Positions 48,573 through 59,110 are shown, counted from the stretch's first letter. The stretch is 64,000 nt of DNA from Tateyamaria omphalii (GCF_001969365.1 NZ_CP019312.1:1488001-1552000); one strand, 5' to 3'. Notes: generated by a model not told the origin, from the sequence alone. Made by a program: numbers and translations.

Positions 48573-49229
48573 ATGATCCAGAAACTCTGGGCCGAGGGGC
48601 TGGGCACCGCCCTGCTGCTTGTCGGCGTGGTCGGCTCCGGCATCATGGGCGACACATTGGCGGGTGGTAACGTCGGTATTGCACTGCTCGCCAATGCGAT
48701 TGCCACGGGCTGTATGCTCTATGTGATCATCACGGTTCTGGGGCCGATCTCGGGCGCGCATTTCAACCCGGCGGTGACGCTGGCATTTTGGCTGAGGGGT
48801 GAGATCACGGCGCGGCTGGCGCTGCTCTACGTGATGGTGCAGGTGGCGGGCGGCGTGTTGGGGGTCTGGGCCACGCACGCCATGTTTGACCTGCCAATTT
48901 TACAGGCATCGACGACGATGCACAGAACCGGACCGGCGCAATGGTGGTCCGAAGGGATCGCCACCTTTGGTCTGCTTTTTGTCATTTTCGGCGGATTGCG
49001 CAGCCGTCCGGAGGCGGTGCCAACGCTGGTCGCGCTGTATATTACAGGGGCCTATTGGTTCACCGCCTCGACCAGTTTCGCCAACCCTGCCGTCACCATC
49101 GCACGCGGATTTTCTGATACGTTTGCAGGTATTTACCCCGGTCACGCGCCTGCATTCATTGTGATTCAACTGGTGGCTGTGGGTATCGCACACGCGACCT
49201 TACGTCGGCTGTTCGCGGTCAAAGGTTGA
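48573..49229 (+). CDS. MIP family aquaporin
   Basis: A 218-residue channel with six membrane helices and the two NPA boxes: HFNPAVTL (Asn65-Ala67) and FANPAVTIARG near residue 175, with the selectivity-filter Arg three residues later. The short loops favour a water or small neutral solute channel rather than a large glycerol facilitator. It begins 19 bp after the peptide-binding protein gene and is probably co-transcribed, although no functional link is obvious. Confidence 0.87.
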   Translation: MIQKLWAEGLGTALLLVGVVGSGIMGDTLAGGNVGIALLANAIATGCMLYVIITVLGPISGAHFNPAVTLAFWLRGEITARLALLYVMVQVAGGVLGVWATHAMFDLPILQASTTMHRTGPAQWWSEGIATFGLLFVIFGGLRSRPEAVPTLVALYITGAYWFTASTSFANPAVTIARGFSDTFAGIYPGHAPAFIVIQLVAVGIAHATLRRLFAVKG

Positions 49230-49343
49230 TCTGTCAAGAAAATGCAATATTGTGTGCGCAGTGGTGGATGTCTGGCCCGCTGTGGGAGGCGGAAGCGGAC
49301 ACGCGTTCAGCACATCGGACAAGCCGCAACCTCGGGGGTACGC

Positions 49344-49562
49344 ATGAACTGGAATGATCTGACCCGCAACTGGGCGGAAAACTATTGTGCGCTCCGCCAG
49401 GAATTCCCCAAACTCGAACCCAGCGCGATGCCGTTTCTCAAAGCGGATCAAGACCGGTTCGAAAGCTATCTTGCCGCAACGCATGATATGTCTCTGAAAG
49501 AGGCGCAAGAGGCGTTTGACGCTTTCCTATCCCGGCACGCCAAAGCGCTGCGCACCGCCTGA
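49344..49562 (+). CDS. Hypothetical protein, 72 aa
   Basis: A small soluble protein (MNWNDLTRNWAENY start, then a helical KLEPSAMPFLKADQDRF segment and a charged C-terminal helix). I do not recognise it with certainty. The ATG at 49344 follows a short non-coding stretch; upstream in-frame codons to 49242 give an unlikely sequence. It is convergent with the XRE-cupin gene. Confidence 0.62.
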   Translation: MNWNDLTRNWAENYCALRQEFPKLEPSAMPFLKADQDRFESYLAATHDMSLKEAQEAFDAFLSRHAKALRTA

Positions 49563-49567
49563 CACGG

Positions 49568-50191
49568 TCAGGCGAGCGACGTGACCCACAGGATCAGCGC
49601 ATCCTCATCACTGACCGACACGACATTGTGGCCCATCGTGGCATCATAATAGGCGCTGTCGCCCCGCCGCATATCGACGGGCTCGTAAAACTCGGTATAG
49701 AGACGCGCAACACCGGTCAGCACATACAGGAACTCTTCACCGTCGTGCCGCACCCAACCATCGAATTCGTCCATCGACCGCGCGCGCACCCGGGCGCGGT
49801 AGGGCAGCATCTGCTTTTTGGTCAGCGTCTCGGCCAGCAACTCATGCTCATACGTGACCGTGGCCTGCGCGTTGCCCTGCCCCGATTGGGTCACAACCAT
49901 GCGGCCGTTGATCTGCCCCTTTTCCGGCGGCGTGAACAGCTGCGGCACGCTGATCTCAAGCCCCACGGCCAGCTTCTTGAGCGCCTCATAGGTTGGCGAC
50001 ATTTGCCCGTTTTCGATCTTGGACAGGGTCGAGCGCGCCAAACCGGCCTGGCTGGCCGCCTGCTCCAGCGTCCAGTCGCGCGCCTTGCGCAACTCGCGCA
50101 CGCGCGCGCCCAGATCAAGCGGTTCCGCGGTCTCGTCCCGGCCTGTCGACCGGGCGATCTGGATCAGGGTTTTGGGGTCTTTGCCTTGCAT
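49568..50191 (-). CDS. XRE-family regulator with cupin domain
   Basis: A 207-residue regulator with an N-terminal helix-turn-helix (about residues 27-85, ARVRELRKARDWTLEQAA and SQAGLARSTLSKIENGQ) and a C-terminal cupin domain (about 115-205, WVRHDGEEFLYVLTGVARL). Such PuuR/SutR-like proteins sense small metabolites. Its target is unknown. It is divergent from the AMP ligase gene with about 45 bp between starts, and that ligase operon is the obvious candidate for control. Confidence 0.87.
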   Translation of the reverse strand: MQGKDPKTLIQIARSTGRDETAEPLDLGARVRELRKARDWTLEQAASQAGLARSTLSKIENGQMSPTYEALKKLAVGLEISVPQLFTPPEKGQINGRMVVTQSGQGNAQATVTYEHELLAETLTKKQMLPYRARVRARSMDEFDGWVRHDGEEFLYVLTGVARLYTEFYEPVDMRRGDSAYYDATMGHNVVSVSDEDALILWVTSLA

Positions 50192-50235
50192 GGCGACCTC
50201 TATAGGACGCGTGGTTCAACCATGCAACGCCGCCC

Positions 50236-51756
50236 TTGCTAAGCGTTGTCCGCAGCACGCCGCTGCCGCCCTGCCCCAACCCGTTCAACATGGCAGCCCA
50301 TGTGCTCGCCCACGCCGACGCGATACCGGACAAGATCGCGGTGTCGGTTGTTGACGGGCCGCGTGCCGACACGCTGACCTACGGCGCCCTGAAACGCGCC
50401 GTCCTGGGCACCGGCGGAGGATTGCTCGCCACAGGCTGCGCGCCCGGCGACATCGTGCTGTTGCGGCTGGGCAATACAATCGACTTTCCCATCGCCTATC
50501 TGGGCGCGCTGGCGGTCGGGCTGGTGCCGGTGCCGACCTCTGCCGCGCTGACCGCACCGGAGGTGGCGCAGATTGTCGCCGATCTGCGGCCCCGTCTGAT
50601 CCTGCGCGATCCCAACGTCGCCTCCGCCCCGGGCGCGCCGGAAATCGGGCCCGCCACATTGGCCGCCCTGCGCAGCCATCCCCCCGCCGACTGGCACATG
50701 GGGGATCCCAACCGTCTGGGATACATCATCTACACCTCCGGCACCTCCGGCCAGCCACGCGCCGTCGCCCACGCCCACCGCGCCATCTGGGCACGCCAGA
50801 TGATGCACGAGGGCTGGTACGGGCTGCGCCCCGATGACGCGCTGATGCATGCGGGCGCGTTCAACTGGACCTACACGTTGGGCACCGGGCTGATGGACCC
50901 GTGGTCCGTCGGGGCAACGGCGCTGATCCCCGCGCCCGGCACGGCACCGGAGGCCCTTGCCAGCCTGATGGCGCAACACGGCGCCACGATTTTTGCAGCA
51001 GCCCCAGGTGTTTACCGCCAGATGCTCGCACATGGCGATATGCCGGACCTGCCCCGCCTGCGCCACGGACTCAGCGCCGGGGAAAAGCTGCCGGACAACA
51101 CGCTGACCACCTGGCGCAGCGCCACCGGCACCGACATCTTCGAAGCCTACGGGATGTCGGAATGCTCCACCTTCATCTCCTCCAGCCCCGCGCATCCCGC
51201 CAAACCCGGCGCGCTCGGGCAACCGCAAGCGGGGCGGCATATCGCCATTCTCTCCGATGGCGCACCCACGCGGCGTGGCACCGCGGGCACCATCGTCGTC
51301 CATCGCTCGGACCCCGGGCTGATGCGGGAATACCTGAACGCGCCCGAAGACACCGCCGCCCGGTTCAGGGGCGACTGGTTCCTCACCGGCGACATGGGCG
51401 TCATGGATGACGACGGGCAGATCACCTACTTGGGACGCGACGACGACATGATGAACGCAGGCGGCTACCGCGTCTCTCCGATCGAGGTTGAGGCAGCACT
51501 CGCCGACGCCCCCGGTATCACGGGGGTTGGCGCCACGCAGATTGAGGTTAAGACCGGCGTTTTCATCATCGCGGCCTTCTACACGGCGGCGGCCCCACTG
51601 GACGCGGACGGCTTGCGTGCCTATGTCGAGCCGAAGTTGGCGCGGTACAAACAACCCCGCGCCTATGTTCACGTGCCGGTGCTGCCCACGGGCGCAAATG
51701 GCAAGCTGGTCCGGCGGCGTCTGCCCCTGTTCTGGCCCAAACAAACGAAAGCCTGA
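50236..51756 (+). CDS. AMP-dependent acyl-CoA synthetase
   Basis: A 506-residue ligase of the acetyl/benzoyl-CoA synthetase group. The A3 P-loop reads YTSGTSGQPRAV, with Arg in place of the usual Lys. The AYGMSECST, GDMGVMDDDGQITYLGRDDDMMNAGGYRVSP and PTGANGKLVRR motifs are present, with the catalytic lysine in NGK. The first ATG (50290) falls inside PNPFNMAAHVL, which looks conserved, so an upstream TTG at 50236 is used here; the true start is uncertain. Substrate unknown. The FrnE-type gene follows after 2 bp. Confidence 0.8.
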   Translation: MLSVVRSTPLPPCPNPFNMAAHVLAHADAIPDKIAVSVVDGPRADTLTYGALKRAVLGTGGGLLATGCAPGDIVLLRLGNTIDFPIAYLGALAVGLVPVPTSAALTAPEVAQIVADLRPRLILRDPNVASAPGAPEIGPATLAALRSHPPADWHMGDPNRLGYIIYTSGTSGQPRAVAHAHRAIWARQMMHEGWYGLRPDDALMHAGAFNWTYTLGTGLMDPWSVGATALIPAPGTAPEALASLMAQHGATIFAAAPGVYRQMLAHGDMPDLPRLRHGLSAGEKLPDNTLTTWRSATGTDIFEAYGMSECSTFISSSPAHPAKPGALGQPQAGRHIAILSDGAPTRRGTAGTIVVHRSDPGLMREYLNAPEDTAARFRGDWFLTGDMGVMDDDGQITYLGRDDDMMNAGGYRVSPIEVEAALADAPGITGVGATQIEVKTGVFIIAAFYTAAAPLDADGLRAYVEPKLARYKQPRAYVHVPVLPTGANGKLVRRRLPLFWPKQTKA

Positions 51757-51758
51757 CG

Positions 51759-52403
51759 ATGCCAGACCCCATCAAACTCGACATCATGTCCGATCCGATC
51801 TGCCCCTGGTGCTATATCGGCAAGGCGCATCTGGACCGCGCGCTTGAGGCGAACCCGGACCACCCGTTTGTGATCGAATGGCACCCCTTTCAGTTGAACC
51901 CCGACATGCCGGAAGAAGGGATGGACCGTCGCGCCTATCTCGAAGGCAAGTTCGGCGGTAAGGACGGGGCCGTGAGCGCCTATGCGCCCGTTGTCGAAAA
52001 CGCCGAAAAGGCCGGGCTCAAGATCGACTTCGAAGGGATGCAACGCACCCCCAACACGATGGACGCGCACCGGCTGATCCACTGGGCAGGGATCGAGGGC
52101 AAGCAAACGGCAGCCGTGTCCGCGCTTTTCAAAGCCTATTTCGTCGATGCGCGCGACATCGGCGATCACGAGGTGCTGGCGGATATCGCAGACAGCATCG
52201 CCATGGATGCAAGCGTGGTCCTGCGCCTACTCACCTCTGACGCAGACAAAGAGGATATCGCCGCCCGTGACGCCCATAGCCGTCAGATGGGAATCAGCTC
52301 TGTCCCGACCTTCATTGTCGCAAATCAACACGCCGTGCCGGGCGCCCAACCGCCCGAGCTTTGGTCAAAGGTCATCCAAGAGCTGCGGCAGGGCGCAGCC
52401 TGA
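51759..52403 (+). CDS. DsbA-family oxidoreductase (FrnE-like)
   Basis: A 214-residue thioredoxin-fold protein with the redox motif CPWC (Cys15-Cys18) near the N-terminus and an inserted helical domain. The cis-Pro motif is in SSVPTFIV. There is no signal peptide, so it acts in the cytoplasm, as FrnE-type proteins do. It resembles 2-hydroxychromene-2-carboxylate isomerase-like members of the DsbA family. It begins 2 bp after the AMP ligase stop and is probably translated with it. Confidence 0.87.
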   Translation: MPDPIKLDIMSDPICPWCYIGKAHLDRALEANPDHPFVIEWHPFQLNPDMPEEGMDRRAYLEGKFGGKDGAVSAYAPVVENAEKAGLKIDFEGMQRTPNTMDAHRLIHWAGIEGKQTAAVSALFKAYFVDARDIGDHEVLADIADSIAMDASVVLRLLTSDADKEDIAARDAHSRQMGISSVPTFIVANQHAVPGAQPPELWSKVIQELRQGAA

Positions 52404-52529
52404 GCCACACAAACGATCACAATTTAACCAATTGGTCGGATTTCAACCTTAAGTCGTTGCCAATCCCAATCCGCAACGGCAATGTGCTGCGCAATAGCGT
52501 CACATTAGCCGAGCAAAGCCAAGTACACC

Positions 52530-53741
52530 TTGACCAAACCAGAGGGACAAAGACTGGGCAAGCCAGAGTTCATCGCCCTCATGGCGATGATGTTTGCGAC
52601 CATTGCGTTTTCTATCGATGCAATGCTGCCGGCCCTGCCTGCAATAGCGAACGACATCGCACCCGGCGGTGTGGCGCAAGCTGCGCTCGTCATGACTTTC
52701 TTCGTGATCGGAATGGGCGCTGGCACCTTTTTCACCGGACCACTGTCGGACGCCATCGGACGCAAGCCCGTCGTCTATCTGGGCCTCGCCGTCTATGCGC
52801 TGGGGGCCGTGCTCAGCTGGTTGGCGCCCACGCTCGAATTGATGCTCGCCGCGCGGGTGCTGCAGGGTCTGGGCGCGGCCGGTCCGCGCGTGGTGTCTGC
52901 TGCGATCATCCGCGACCTGTATTCCGGACGGGCGATGGCCAGCATCCTGTCGCTGACCATGATGGTGTTCCTGCTGGTGCCCGCCATCGCACCGCTTCTG
53001 GGCAAGATCATCATGGACGCTGCGGGATGGCGTGCCATTTTCCCGTCTTTCCTGATCTTTGCGCTGGTCCTGCTGGTGTGGTTCGGCGCCCGCGTGTCCG
53101 AAACCCTGCCAAGGGAGCACCGCCGCCCCCTGCGCTGGCCACTGATGGTGGACGCCGTGCGCCAGATGTTCGGCAACCGCACAGTCCGCCTGTCGATCTA
53201 TGTGCAAACCCTGATGTTGACGATCCTGTTCTCCATCCTGACCATGGTGCAACCGATCTTCGAAGTCTCCTTTGACCGGGCAGAGACGTTCCCCATGTGG
53301 TTCGGCGCCATTGCGCTGGCCTCGGGCGTATCCAGCCTGCTGAACGCGGCCATCGTCGGCCGCTTCGGCATGCGAAGACTGGTCACATGGGCGCTGACGG
53401 CACAGGTGGTGATCTCGACCGTGTTCGTCATGTGGATGGTCACGGACATGCCGGGGCTCTTCTGGTTCTACATCTTCTGGCAGTGGGGTGTGATGTTCCA
53501 GGGTGGGCTTACGGTCGCAAATCTCAACGCCATCGCGATGGAGCCGATGGGCCACATCGCGGGCATGGCCGCATCGGTCATAGGCGCCGTGTCCACCGTG
53601 CTCGCCGCAGCGTTCGCCTCCCCCATCGGGCTTCTGTTCGACGGCACGCCTATGGCGCTGGTCGCGACGGTTCTGATCGCCTGCATCATCGCATCCGTGC
53701 TGATGCAGCAGATGCGCCGGGCGGAAGAGGCAGTCGCCTAA
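52530..53741 (+). CDS. MFS exporter, Bcr/CflA type
   Basis: A 403-residue transporter with about twelve hydrophobic segments and the DHA1 motif A GPLSDAIGRKPV (about residues 69-80). The ARVLQGLGAAGPRVVSAAIIRD stretch (around residue 110) is typical of the Bcr/CflA subfamily, which exports drugs or small peptides. The start is a TTG at 52530 giving MTKPEGQRL; the next ATG would remove part of the first helix. Its stop overlaps that of the convergent mfd gene by 4 bp. Confidence 0.87.
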   Translation: MTKPEGQRLGKPEFIALMAMMFATIAFSIDAMLPALPAIANDIAPGGVAQAALVMTFFVIGMGAGTFFTGPLSDAIGRKPVVYLGLAVYALGAVLSWLAPTLELMLAARVLQGLGAAGPRVVSAAIIRDLYSGRAMASILSLTMMVFLLVPAIAPLLGKIIMDAAGWRAIFPSFLIFALVLLVWFGARVSETLPREHRRPLRWPLMVDAVRQMFGNRTVRLSIYVQTLMLTILFSILTMVQPIFEVSFDRAETFPMWFGAIALASGVSSLLNAAIVGRFGMRRLVTWALTAQVVISTVFVMWMVTDMPGLFWFYIFWQWGVMFQGGLTVANLNAIAMEPMGHIAGMAASVIGAVSTVLAAAFASPIGLLFDGTPMALVATVLIACIIASVLMQQMRRAEEAVA

Positions 53742-56700
53742 ACCGCCTTGGCCTTCTTCTTCTGCGCCACGACCTTCTCTGCCAGATCGCGCGCAATGGC
53801 AAAGGCGCCCTTGATCTTGTCGCTGTCCTTGGCCCAATCCCGGCGCACGACGATCTTGTTGTCCTTGACCTTGGCCATACCGCGCTGGTCCTGAATGAAC
53901 TCGACCAGCCCCTGGGGCGAGGCGAACTTGTCGTTATGGAACTGGATCGTCGCGCCCTTCGGCCCGCCATCCAACTTCGCGATGCCCGCCCGCTTGCACA
54001 TCGCCTTGATGCGCACGACCAGCATCAGGGTGTTCACCTCCTTGGGCAGTTTGCCGAACCGGTCGATCAACTCGGCGGCAAAGCCCTCAAGCTCAACCTT
54101 GGTGGTCAGGTCCGACAAGCGCCGGTAAAGCCCCAGACGGACATCCAGGTCAGGGACGTAGGCTTCGGGGATCAGCACCGGTACGCCCAGATTGATTTGG
54201 GGCGCCCATTGCCCGTCATCGTCGGCCAGGCCCTCCATCTCGCCCGCCTTGATCTTGCCAATCGCCTCTTCCAGCATGGATTGGTACAGCTCAAAGCCCA
54301 CGTCGCGCATCTGGCCCGACTGCTCTTCACCCAGCAGGTTCCCGGCCCCGCGAATATCAAGGTCCTGAGAGGCCAGCGTAAACCCGGCCCCAAGCGTATC
54401 AAGCGAGCCCAGCACGCGCAGCCGCTTCTCTGCCGTGGCCGTCAGCTTGGTGCGCGGCTTCGTGGTTAGATAAGCATAGGCCCGCGTCTTCGACCGCCCC
54501 ACACGGCCCCGGATCTGGTACAGTTGCGCCAGACCGAACATGTCCGCCCGGTGCACCACCATCGTGTTGGCCGTGGGGATATCCAGACCGCTCTCCACAA
54601 TCGTCGTCGCCAGCAGCACATCGAACTTGCCGTCGTAGAACGCATTCATGCGGTCATCCAACTCGCCCGCCGCCATCTGCCCATGGGCGACAACGTAATT
54701 CAGTTCCGGCAGCTGTTCCTTCAGAAACGCCTCGATCTCCGGCAGATCACTGATGCGTGGCACAACGTAAAACGACTGCCCGCCCCGGTAATGCTCGCGC
54801 AGCAGCGCCTCGCGAATGGTCACGGCGTCGAACTCGGACACGTAAGTGCGGATCGCCAACCGGTCGACCGGCGGCGTCCCGATGATCGACAGATCGCGCA
54901 CGCCTGTCAGGCTCAATTGCAAGGTGCGCGGAATGGGCGTCGCCGTCAGCGTCAGCACATGCACATCCGACCGCATCTGCTTCAGCCGCTCCTTGTGCCC
55001 CACCCCGAATTTCTGTTCCTCATCAATGACGAGCAGGCCCAGGTTCTGAAACCGCACCCCCTTGGCCAGCAGCGCATGCGTGCCCACCACGATATCCGCC
55101 GTGCCCTTCGACATCCCATCGCGCGTGGCAGCGGCATCCTTGGCGCTGACAAAACGGCTCAACTGCCGCACCTCGATTGGAAAACCCCGAAACCGCTCCG
55201 CAAAGCTTTTGTAGTGCTGCCGCGCCAACAGCGTCGTGGGCGCGATCACCGCAACCTGCACACCTGACATCGCCGCGACAAAGGCCGCGCGCATCGCGAC
55301 CTCGGTCTTGCCAAAGCCAACGTCGCCACAGATCAGCCGGTCCATCGGCTGGCCCGCGGTCAGATCGTCCATCACGGCAGCGATGGCGTTCAGTTGATCA
55401 TCCGTCTCCTGATAGGGAAAGCGCGCCGAAAACGCGTCCCACATCCCCGGCGGAGGCTCCAGAATGGGCGCCTTGCGCAGCGCGCGCTCGGCGGCAATGC
55501 GAATGAGCCGATCCGCCATCTCGCGAATGCGCTCTTTCAGCTTCGCCTTCTTGGCCTGCCACGCGCCGCCGCCCAGGCGGTCCAGCAACCCCTCCTCATG
55601 CCCGTACCTGGACAACAACTCGATATTCTCGACCGGCAAATAAAGCTTCGAGCGTTCCGCATATTCCAGCAGCAGGCACTCATGCGCCGCCCCAGCGGCG
55701 GTAACGACCTCCATCCCCTGATAGCGGCCAATGCCGTGATCGACATGCACGACCAGATCCCCCGGCGACAGCGACTGCGTCTCGGTCAGAAAGTTCTCCG
55801 CCCGCCGCTTCTTCTTCGGCTGCCGAATGAGGCGATCACCCAGCACATCCTGCTCCGAGATCACAGTCAGGCCGGGCGCCTCGAACCCATGCTCCAGCGC
55901 CCAGACTGCCAGGTGCAGACCCCGCTTGCCGACGCGCGTGGCATTCGGAATGGGAACGACCTCCGCCAGCCCCTCATCCTCGATCAGTCCGGTCAGGCGT
56001 TCGCGCGCACCCTCGGAATAGCTCGCGATAACAACCGGTCCATCCGCCATCTTCGCCTTAACATGGCTCGCCAAGGCCCCGAAAAGGCTGATGGATTCCT
56101 GTTGTCGCTCGGGCGAAAAGTTGCGCCCGATCCGTCCACCCGCATCCGTGACGCCGGGGCCCGTCGCCTGCGGCAACTGCGCAAAGGACAACACGCGAAA
56201 GCCCTCAACCGCCGCCTCCCACGCCGCATCGTCCAGATACAGCCCGGCCGGGGCCGCAGGCTTGTAGACCGAGTCCATCTTTGACCGGTTCTGCATCGCC
56301 ATCCGCCGCGTCTCGTACTGGTCCTCGATGCTCTCCCACCGCGCCAACCGCGATGGTGTGACCTGATCATCCAGCGTAATGGTCGCGCCGGGCAGGTAGT
56401 CAAACAGCGTATCAAGCCCATCATGGAACAGCGGCAGCCAATGCTCCGCCCCCTGATGCTTGCGCCCCGCACTTACCGCCTCATACAGCGGATCGTCAGT
56501 GCCCGCCGCCCCAAACTCCAGGCGGTAATTCTGCCGAAACCGCGTCACCGCCGCCTCATCCAGGATCACCTCGGACACCGGCGCCAGTTCGATCACATCC
56601 AGCTTTTCCGTCGTCCGCTGCGTCGCCGGGTCAAAGCGGCGCGCACCGTCCAGCACATCGCCAAACAGATCCAGACGCACAGGGCCCAGATCACCCGGTG

Positions 56701-57193
56701 GGTAAATATCAATGATCCCCCCGCGAATGGCATAATCGCCCGGTTCTATCACCGTCGGGCTCTGCACAAAGCCCATACGGACAAGGAAATTCCGCAGCGC
56801 ACCCTCGTCCACCCGGCTGCCGACAGTGGCCGAAAACGCCGCCTCGCGCAGCAGATCCCGCGCAGGCACCCGCTGTGTCGCCGCATTCAGCGTGGTCAGC
56901 AGGATGAACCGCTCCGGCATCCCATGCACCAACGCGGCCAAGGTCGCCATCCGCTGGGCCGAAATATCAGCGTTCGGAGATACGCGGTCGTATGGCAGGC
57001 AATCCCAACCCGGAAACACAAGTACCGGCATGTCGGGCACAAAGAACCTCAAGGCCGCCTGCATGGCCGCCAGCCGCTTGTCATCGCGCGCCACATGGCA
57101 GACGGGACCACCCTTGGCGACTTCGTCAAGGATCAGCCGCGCGTCAAACCCCTCGGGCGCGCCGGATACGGTGATGTGTTGGGCGTTGGGCAT
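53738..57193 (-). CDS. mfd: Transcription-repair coupling factor
   Basis: A 1151-residue DNA translocase that removes stalled RNA polymerase and recruits UvrA. In order: the UvrB-homology region at the N-terminus, the RNA polymerase-interacting domain around [14 protein letters not shown] (about 490), the RecG-like helicase core with Walker [12 protein letters not shown], the DEEQ box (IDEEQKFG) and motif [11 protein letters not shown], and a C-terminal TRCF domain. The length matches the family. A lysine-rich tail KKKAKAV ends the protein. It is a single leftward gene with its stop overlapping the MFS gene. Confidence 0.97.
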   Translation of the reverse strand: MPNAQHITVSGAPEGFDARLILDEVAKGGPVCHVARDDKRLAAMQAALRFFVPDMPVLVFPGWDCLPYDRVSPNADISAQRMATLAALVHGMPERFILLTTLNAATQRVPARDLLREAAFSATVGSRVDEGALRNFLVRMGFVQSPTVIEPGDYAIRGGIIDIYPPGDLGPVRLDLFGDVLDGARRFDPATQRTTEKLDVIELAPVSEVILDEAAVTRFRQNYRLEFGAAGTDDPLYEAVSAGRKHQGAEHWLPLFHDGLDTLFDYLPGATITLDDQVTPSRLARWESIEDQYETRRMAMQNRSKMDSVYKPAAPAGLYLDDAAWEAAVEGFRVLSFAQLPQATGPGVTDAGGRIGRNFSPERQQESISLFGALASHVKAKMADGPVVIASYSEGARERLTGLIEDEGLAEVVPIPNATRVGKRGLHLAVWALEHGFEAPGLTVISEQDVLGDRLIRQPKKKRRAENFLTETQSLSPGDLVVHVDHGIGRYQGMEVVTAAGAAHECLLLEYAERSKLYLPVENIELLSRYGHEEGLLDRLGGGAWQAKKAKLKERIREMADRLIRIAAERALRKAPILEPPPGMWDAFSARFPYQETDDQLNAIAAVMDDLTAGQPMDRLICGDVGFGKTEVAMRAAFVAAMSGVQVAVIAPTTLLARQHYKSFAERFRGFPIEVRQLSRFVSAKDAAATRDGMSKGTADIVVGTHALLAKGVRFQNLGLLVIDEEQKFGVGHKERLKQMRSDVHVLTLTATPIPRTLQLSLTGVRDLSIIGTPPVDRLAIRTYVSEFDAVTIREALLREHYRGGQSFYVVPRISDLPEIEAFLKEQLPELNYVVAHGQMAAGELDDRMNAFYDGKFDVLLATTIVESGLDIPTANTMVVHRADMFGLAQLYQIRGRVGRSKTRAYAYLTTKPRTKLTATAEKRLRVLGSLDTLGAGFTLASQDLDIRGAGNLLGEEQSGQMRDVGFELYQSMLEEAIGKIKAGEMEGLADDDGQWAPQINLGVPVLIPEAYVPDLDVRLGLYRRLSDLTTKVELEGFAAELIDRFGKLPKEVNTLMLVVRIKAMCKRAGIAKLDGGPKGATIQFHNDKFASPQGLVEFIQDQRGMAKVKDNKIVVRRDWAKDSDKIKGAFAIARDLAEKVVAQKKKAKAV

Positions 57194-57250
57194 GGATCAG
57201 CAGATGTTCGGGGACCAAGGACGCGTAACTTGGCGTTTTCGCCCCGACTG

Positions 57251-57778
57251 TCAACCGGCGAAGGGCCCGACAGCCAGGTTTTGATACATCCCCCACAGCG
57301 CGGTGATAAAAATCGACACCATCCCGATGGCCTGCACGATGGTGCGGTGCCGGGTCAGGCGGCGCCACAACGCCTCGCCGGTCGCGTCCTCGTCCCGGAT
57401 CAGCCGCGCGGTGGACAGGTTCAGCGCGCCCACGATGCTCATGGGAAAGCCCAGCAAAAACACGGCCTGCGCAAACTCCACGCCATAGACAAAGCCCAGC
57501 AGGATCAGCCCAGTCATCAGAAAACAGGCAATGCCCAGCAGCCACAGCCCCGAAACCGCGCCAATGTAAAGCAGCCGGTTGGTGTTGATGCGGATCAAGT
57601 CTTCGAGGTCTTCAGCCGCCTGCCCGCCATGGCGCCGCGCCCGCGCCACCATGTCATAGGGCACGCCCAGCACCCAATGGCTGGCCGTCGACCACACCAC
57701 CGCCAGCGCGATCCAGAACCACAGGTTCGAGAACGAGCGCATGTCGATCAGCTCGAAAATGGTGTCGTACCAGTCCAC
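57251..57778 (-). CDS. Small membrane protein (family labelled component of SufBCD complex)
   Basis: A 175-residue protein with four hydrophobic segments (about residues 17-34, 72-92, 94-118 and 150-168). I recall that Rhodobacteraceae homologues are called component of SufBCD complex, but nothing in the sequence supports a role in Fe-S assembly: no cysteine cluster or ATPase motif is present. The start is GTG at 57778, giving VDWYDTIFELIDMRSFSNLWFW; an ATG at 57742 would remove a conserved-looking 12 residues. It lies between mfd and hemB, divergent from hemB. Confidence 0.75.
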   Translation of the reverse strand: MDWYDTIFELIDMRSFSNLWFWIALAVVWSTASHWVLGVPYDMVARARRHGGQAAEDLEDLIRINTNRLLYIGAVSGLWLLGIACFLMTGLILLGFVYGVEFAQAVFLLGFPMSIVGALNLSTARLIRDEDATGEALWRRLTRHRTIVQAIGMVSIFITALWGMYQNLAVGPFAG

Positions 57779-57919
57779 GCCTGTCCCGTTGCGGCTGCTC
57801 TGGGGCCATCTTGCCCCGGTTGGCGTCCCTCTTAGCGCGGGTGCGTTGCGGTGCCTAGGCTTGGCAAGCGCAAAATTCCATGCCACCCATGCACTGTCAC
57901 TCAAACTGGACACTTTGCC

Positions 57920-58921
57920 ATGCGCCCGACCCAAGCCCCCTTTCCCGCCACACGCCTGCGCCGCACACGGCAAAGCGCCGCGCTGCGCGGCATGGTCCGC
58001 CAAAATACTCTAACGGTCGATGATTTCATCTGGCCGGTGTTTGTGCGCGAGGGCGAAGGGATCGAAGAGCCCATCCCCTCCATGCCGGGCGTCATCCGCC
58101 GCTCGGTGGACAAGGTGGTCGATGCCGCGCGCGAGGCCGCCGATCTGGGCATCCCCGCCATCTGCATCTTCCCTTACACAGGGCTCGAAGAACGGACCGA
58201 GGATTGCGCAGGCGCCTGGGATCCCGACAACCACGCCAACCGCGCCATCCGCGCGATCAAAAAAACGGTGCCAGAGATCGCGATCATGACGGATGTTGCA
58301 CTCGACACCTACAATATCAACGGCCATGACGGCTTCGTCGAAAACGGCGAGATCGTGAACGACCGCACGGTCGCGGCGCTGGTGAAAATGGCGCTGGCGC
58401 AAGCCGAGGCCGGCGCAGACATCATCGGCCCCTCCGACATGATGGACGGGCGCATCGGCGCAATCCGCCACGCGCTCGAAGGCAACGGCCACCAGAACGT
58501 GATGATCCTCAGCTACGCCGCCAAATACGCCTCTGCCTTCTACGGCCCGTTCCGCGACGCGGTGGGTGCATCGGGCGCGCTGACAGGGGACAAGAAAACC
58601 TACCAGATGGATCCCGGCAACTCGGACGAGGCGCTGCGGCTCATCGAACGCGACCTCAGCGAAGGGGCCGACATGGTCATGGTCAAACCCGGCCTGCCCT
58701 ATCTCGACATTTGCCGCCGGGTGAAAGACGCATTCGGCGCGCCCACCTTCGCCTACCAGGTGTCCGGCGAATACGCGATGATCAAAGCCGCCAGCGCCAA
58801 TGGCTGGGTCGACCACGACCGGGTGATGATGGAAAGCCTGATGGCCTTCAAACGCGCAGGTTGCGACGGCATCCTGACCTATTTCGCCCCCGCAGCGGCG
58901 CGGATTTTGAACGGCGGATAG
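57920..58921 (+). CDS. hemB: Delta-aminolevulinic acid dehydratase (porphobilinogen synthase)
   Basis: Condenses two aminolevulinate molecules to porphobilinogen. The 333-residue protein has both Schiff-base lysine segments, YAAKYASAFYGPFRDA and MVMVKPGLPYLD. The metal-site region TDVALDTYNINGHDG has Asp residues instead of the cysteine triad, as in the Mg- or metal-independent Rhodobacter type. The ATG at 57920 is chosen because homology begins close to MRPTQAPFPATRLRR; the longer GTG-started frame from 57851 is not needed. Confidence 0.95.
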   Translation: MRPTQAPFPATRLRRTRQSAALRGMVRQNTLTVDDFIWPVFVREGEGIEEPIPSMPGVIRRSVDKVVDAAREAADLGIPAICIFPYTGLEERTEDCAGAWDPDNHANRAIRAIKKTVPEIAIMTDVALDTYNINGHDGFVENGEIVNDRTVAALVKMALAQAEAGADIIGPSDMMDGRIGAIRHALEGNGHQNVMILSYAAKYASAFYGPFRDAVGASGALTGDKKTYQMDPGNSDEALRLIERDLSEGADMVMVKPGLPYLDICRRVKDAFGAPTFAYQVSGEYAMIKAASANGWVDHDRVMMESLMAFKRAGCDGILTYFAPAAARILNGG

Positions 58922-58977
58922 CGTGCAAGTGGGCGCTGCGACGGCCCAAGGCTCCACTCATTCGAACCTCAAATGCC

Positions 58978-59009
58978 GCCCGTTCAGCGGGCAAACGCCC
59001 GTCCCGGGC
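58978..59009 (+). terminator. Tandem hairpins after hemB, possible terminator
   Basis: GCCCG-TTCAG-CGGGC (58978-58992) is followed by a second GCCCG/CGGGC stem (58997-59009) and CCTTTACT. The U-tract is short. This lies in the 312-bp gap between hemB and the SYLF gene, which otherwise holds only the family A repeat. Confidence 0.35.
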
Positions 59010-59056
59010 CTTTACTGATCCGCTCCACCGTTTGCCGCTGCGCGAACCATTCCTCA

Positions 59057-59110
59057 TTCTCTGGTTCAAAAAAATCCCGGGGGAGGCCGCAGGCCGGGGG
59101 CAGAGCCCCC
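59057..59110. repeat. Intergenic repeat family A, copy 5
   Basis: TTCTCTGGTTCAAAAAAATC, a C3G5 block, a GGCCGC/AGGCC hairpin, then GGGGGC-AGA-GCCCCC. It is nearly identical to copy 1 in its first 30 bases. It is upstream of the SYLF lipoprotein gene. Confidence 0.75.

Noticed and set aside
50239..51744. A 501-codon leftward open frame
   Set aside because: Antisense to the AMP ligase gene, which carries all adenylation motifs.
53297..54469. Rightward open frame running from the MFS gene into mfd
   Set aside because: Different frame from the transporter and antisense to mfd; no recognisable domain.
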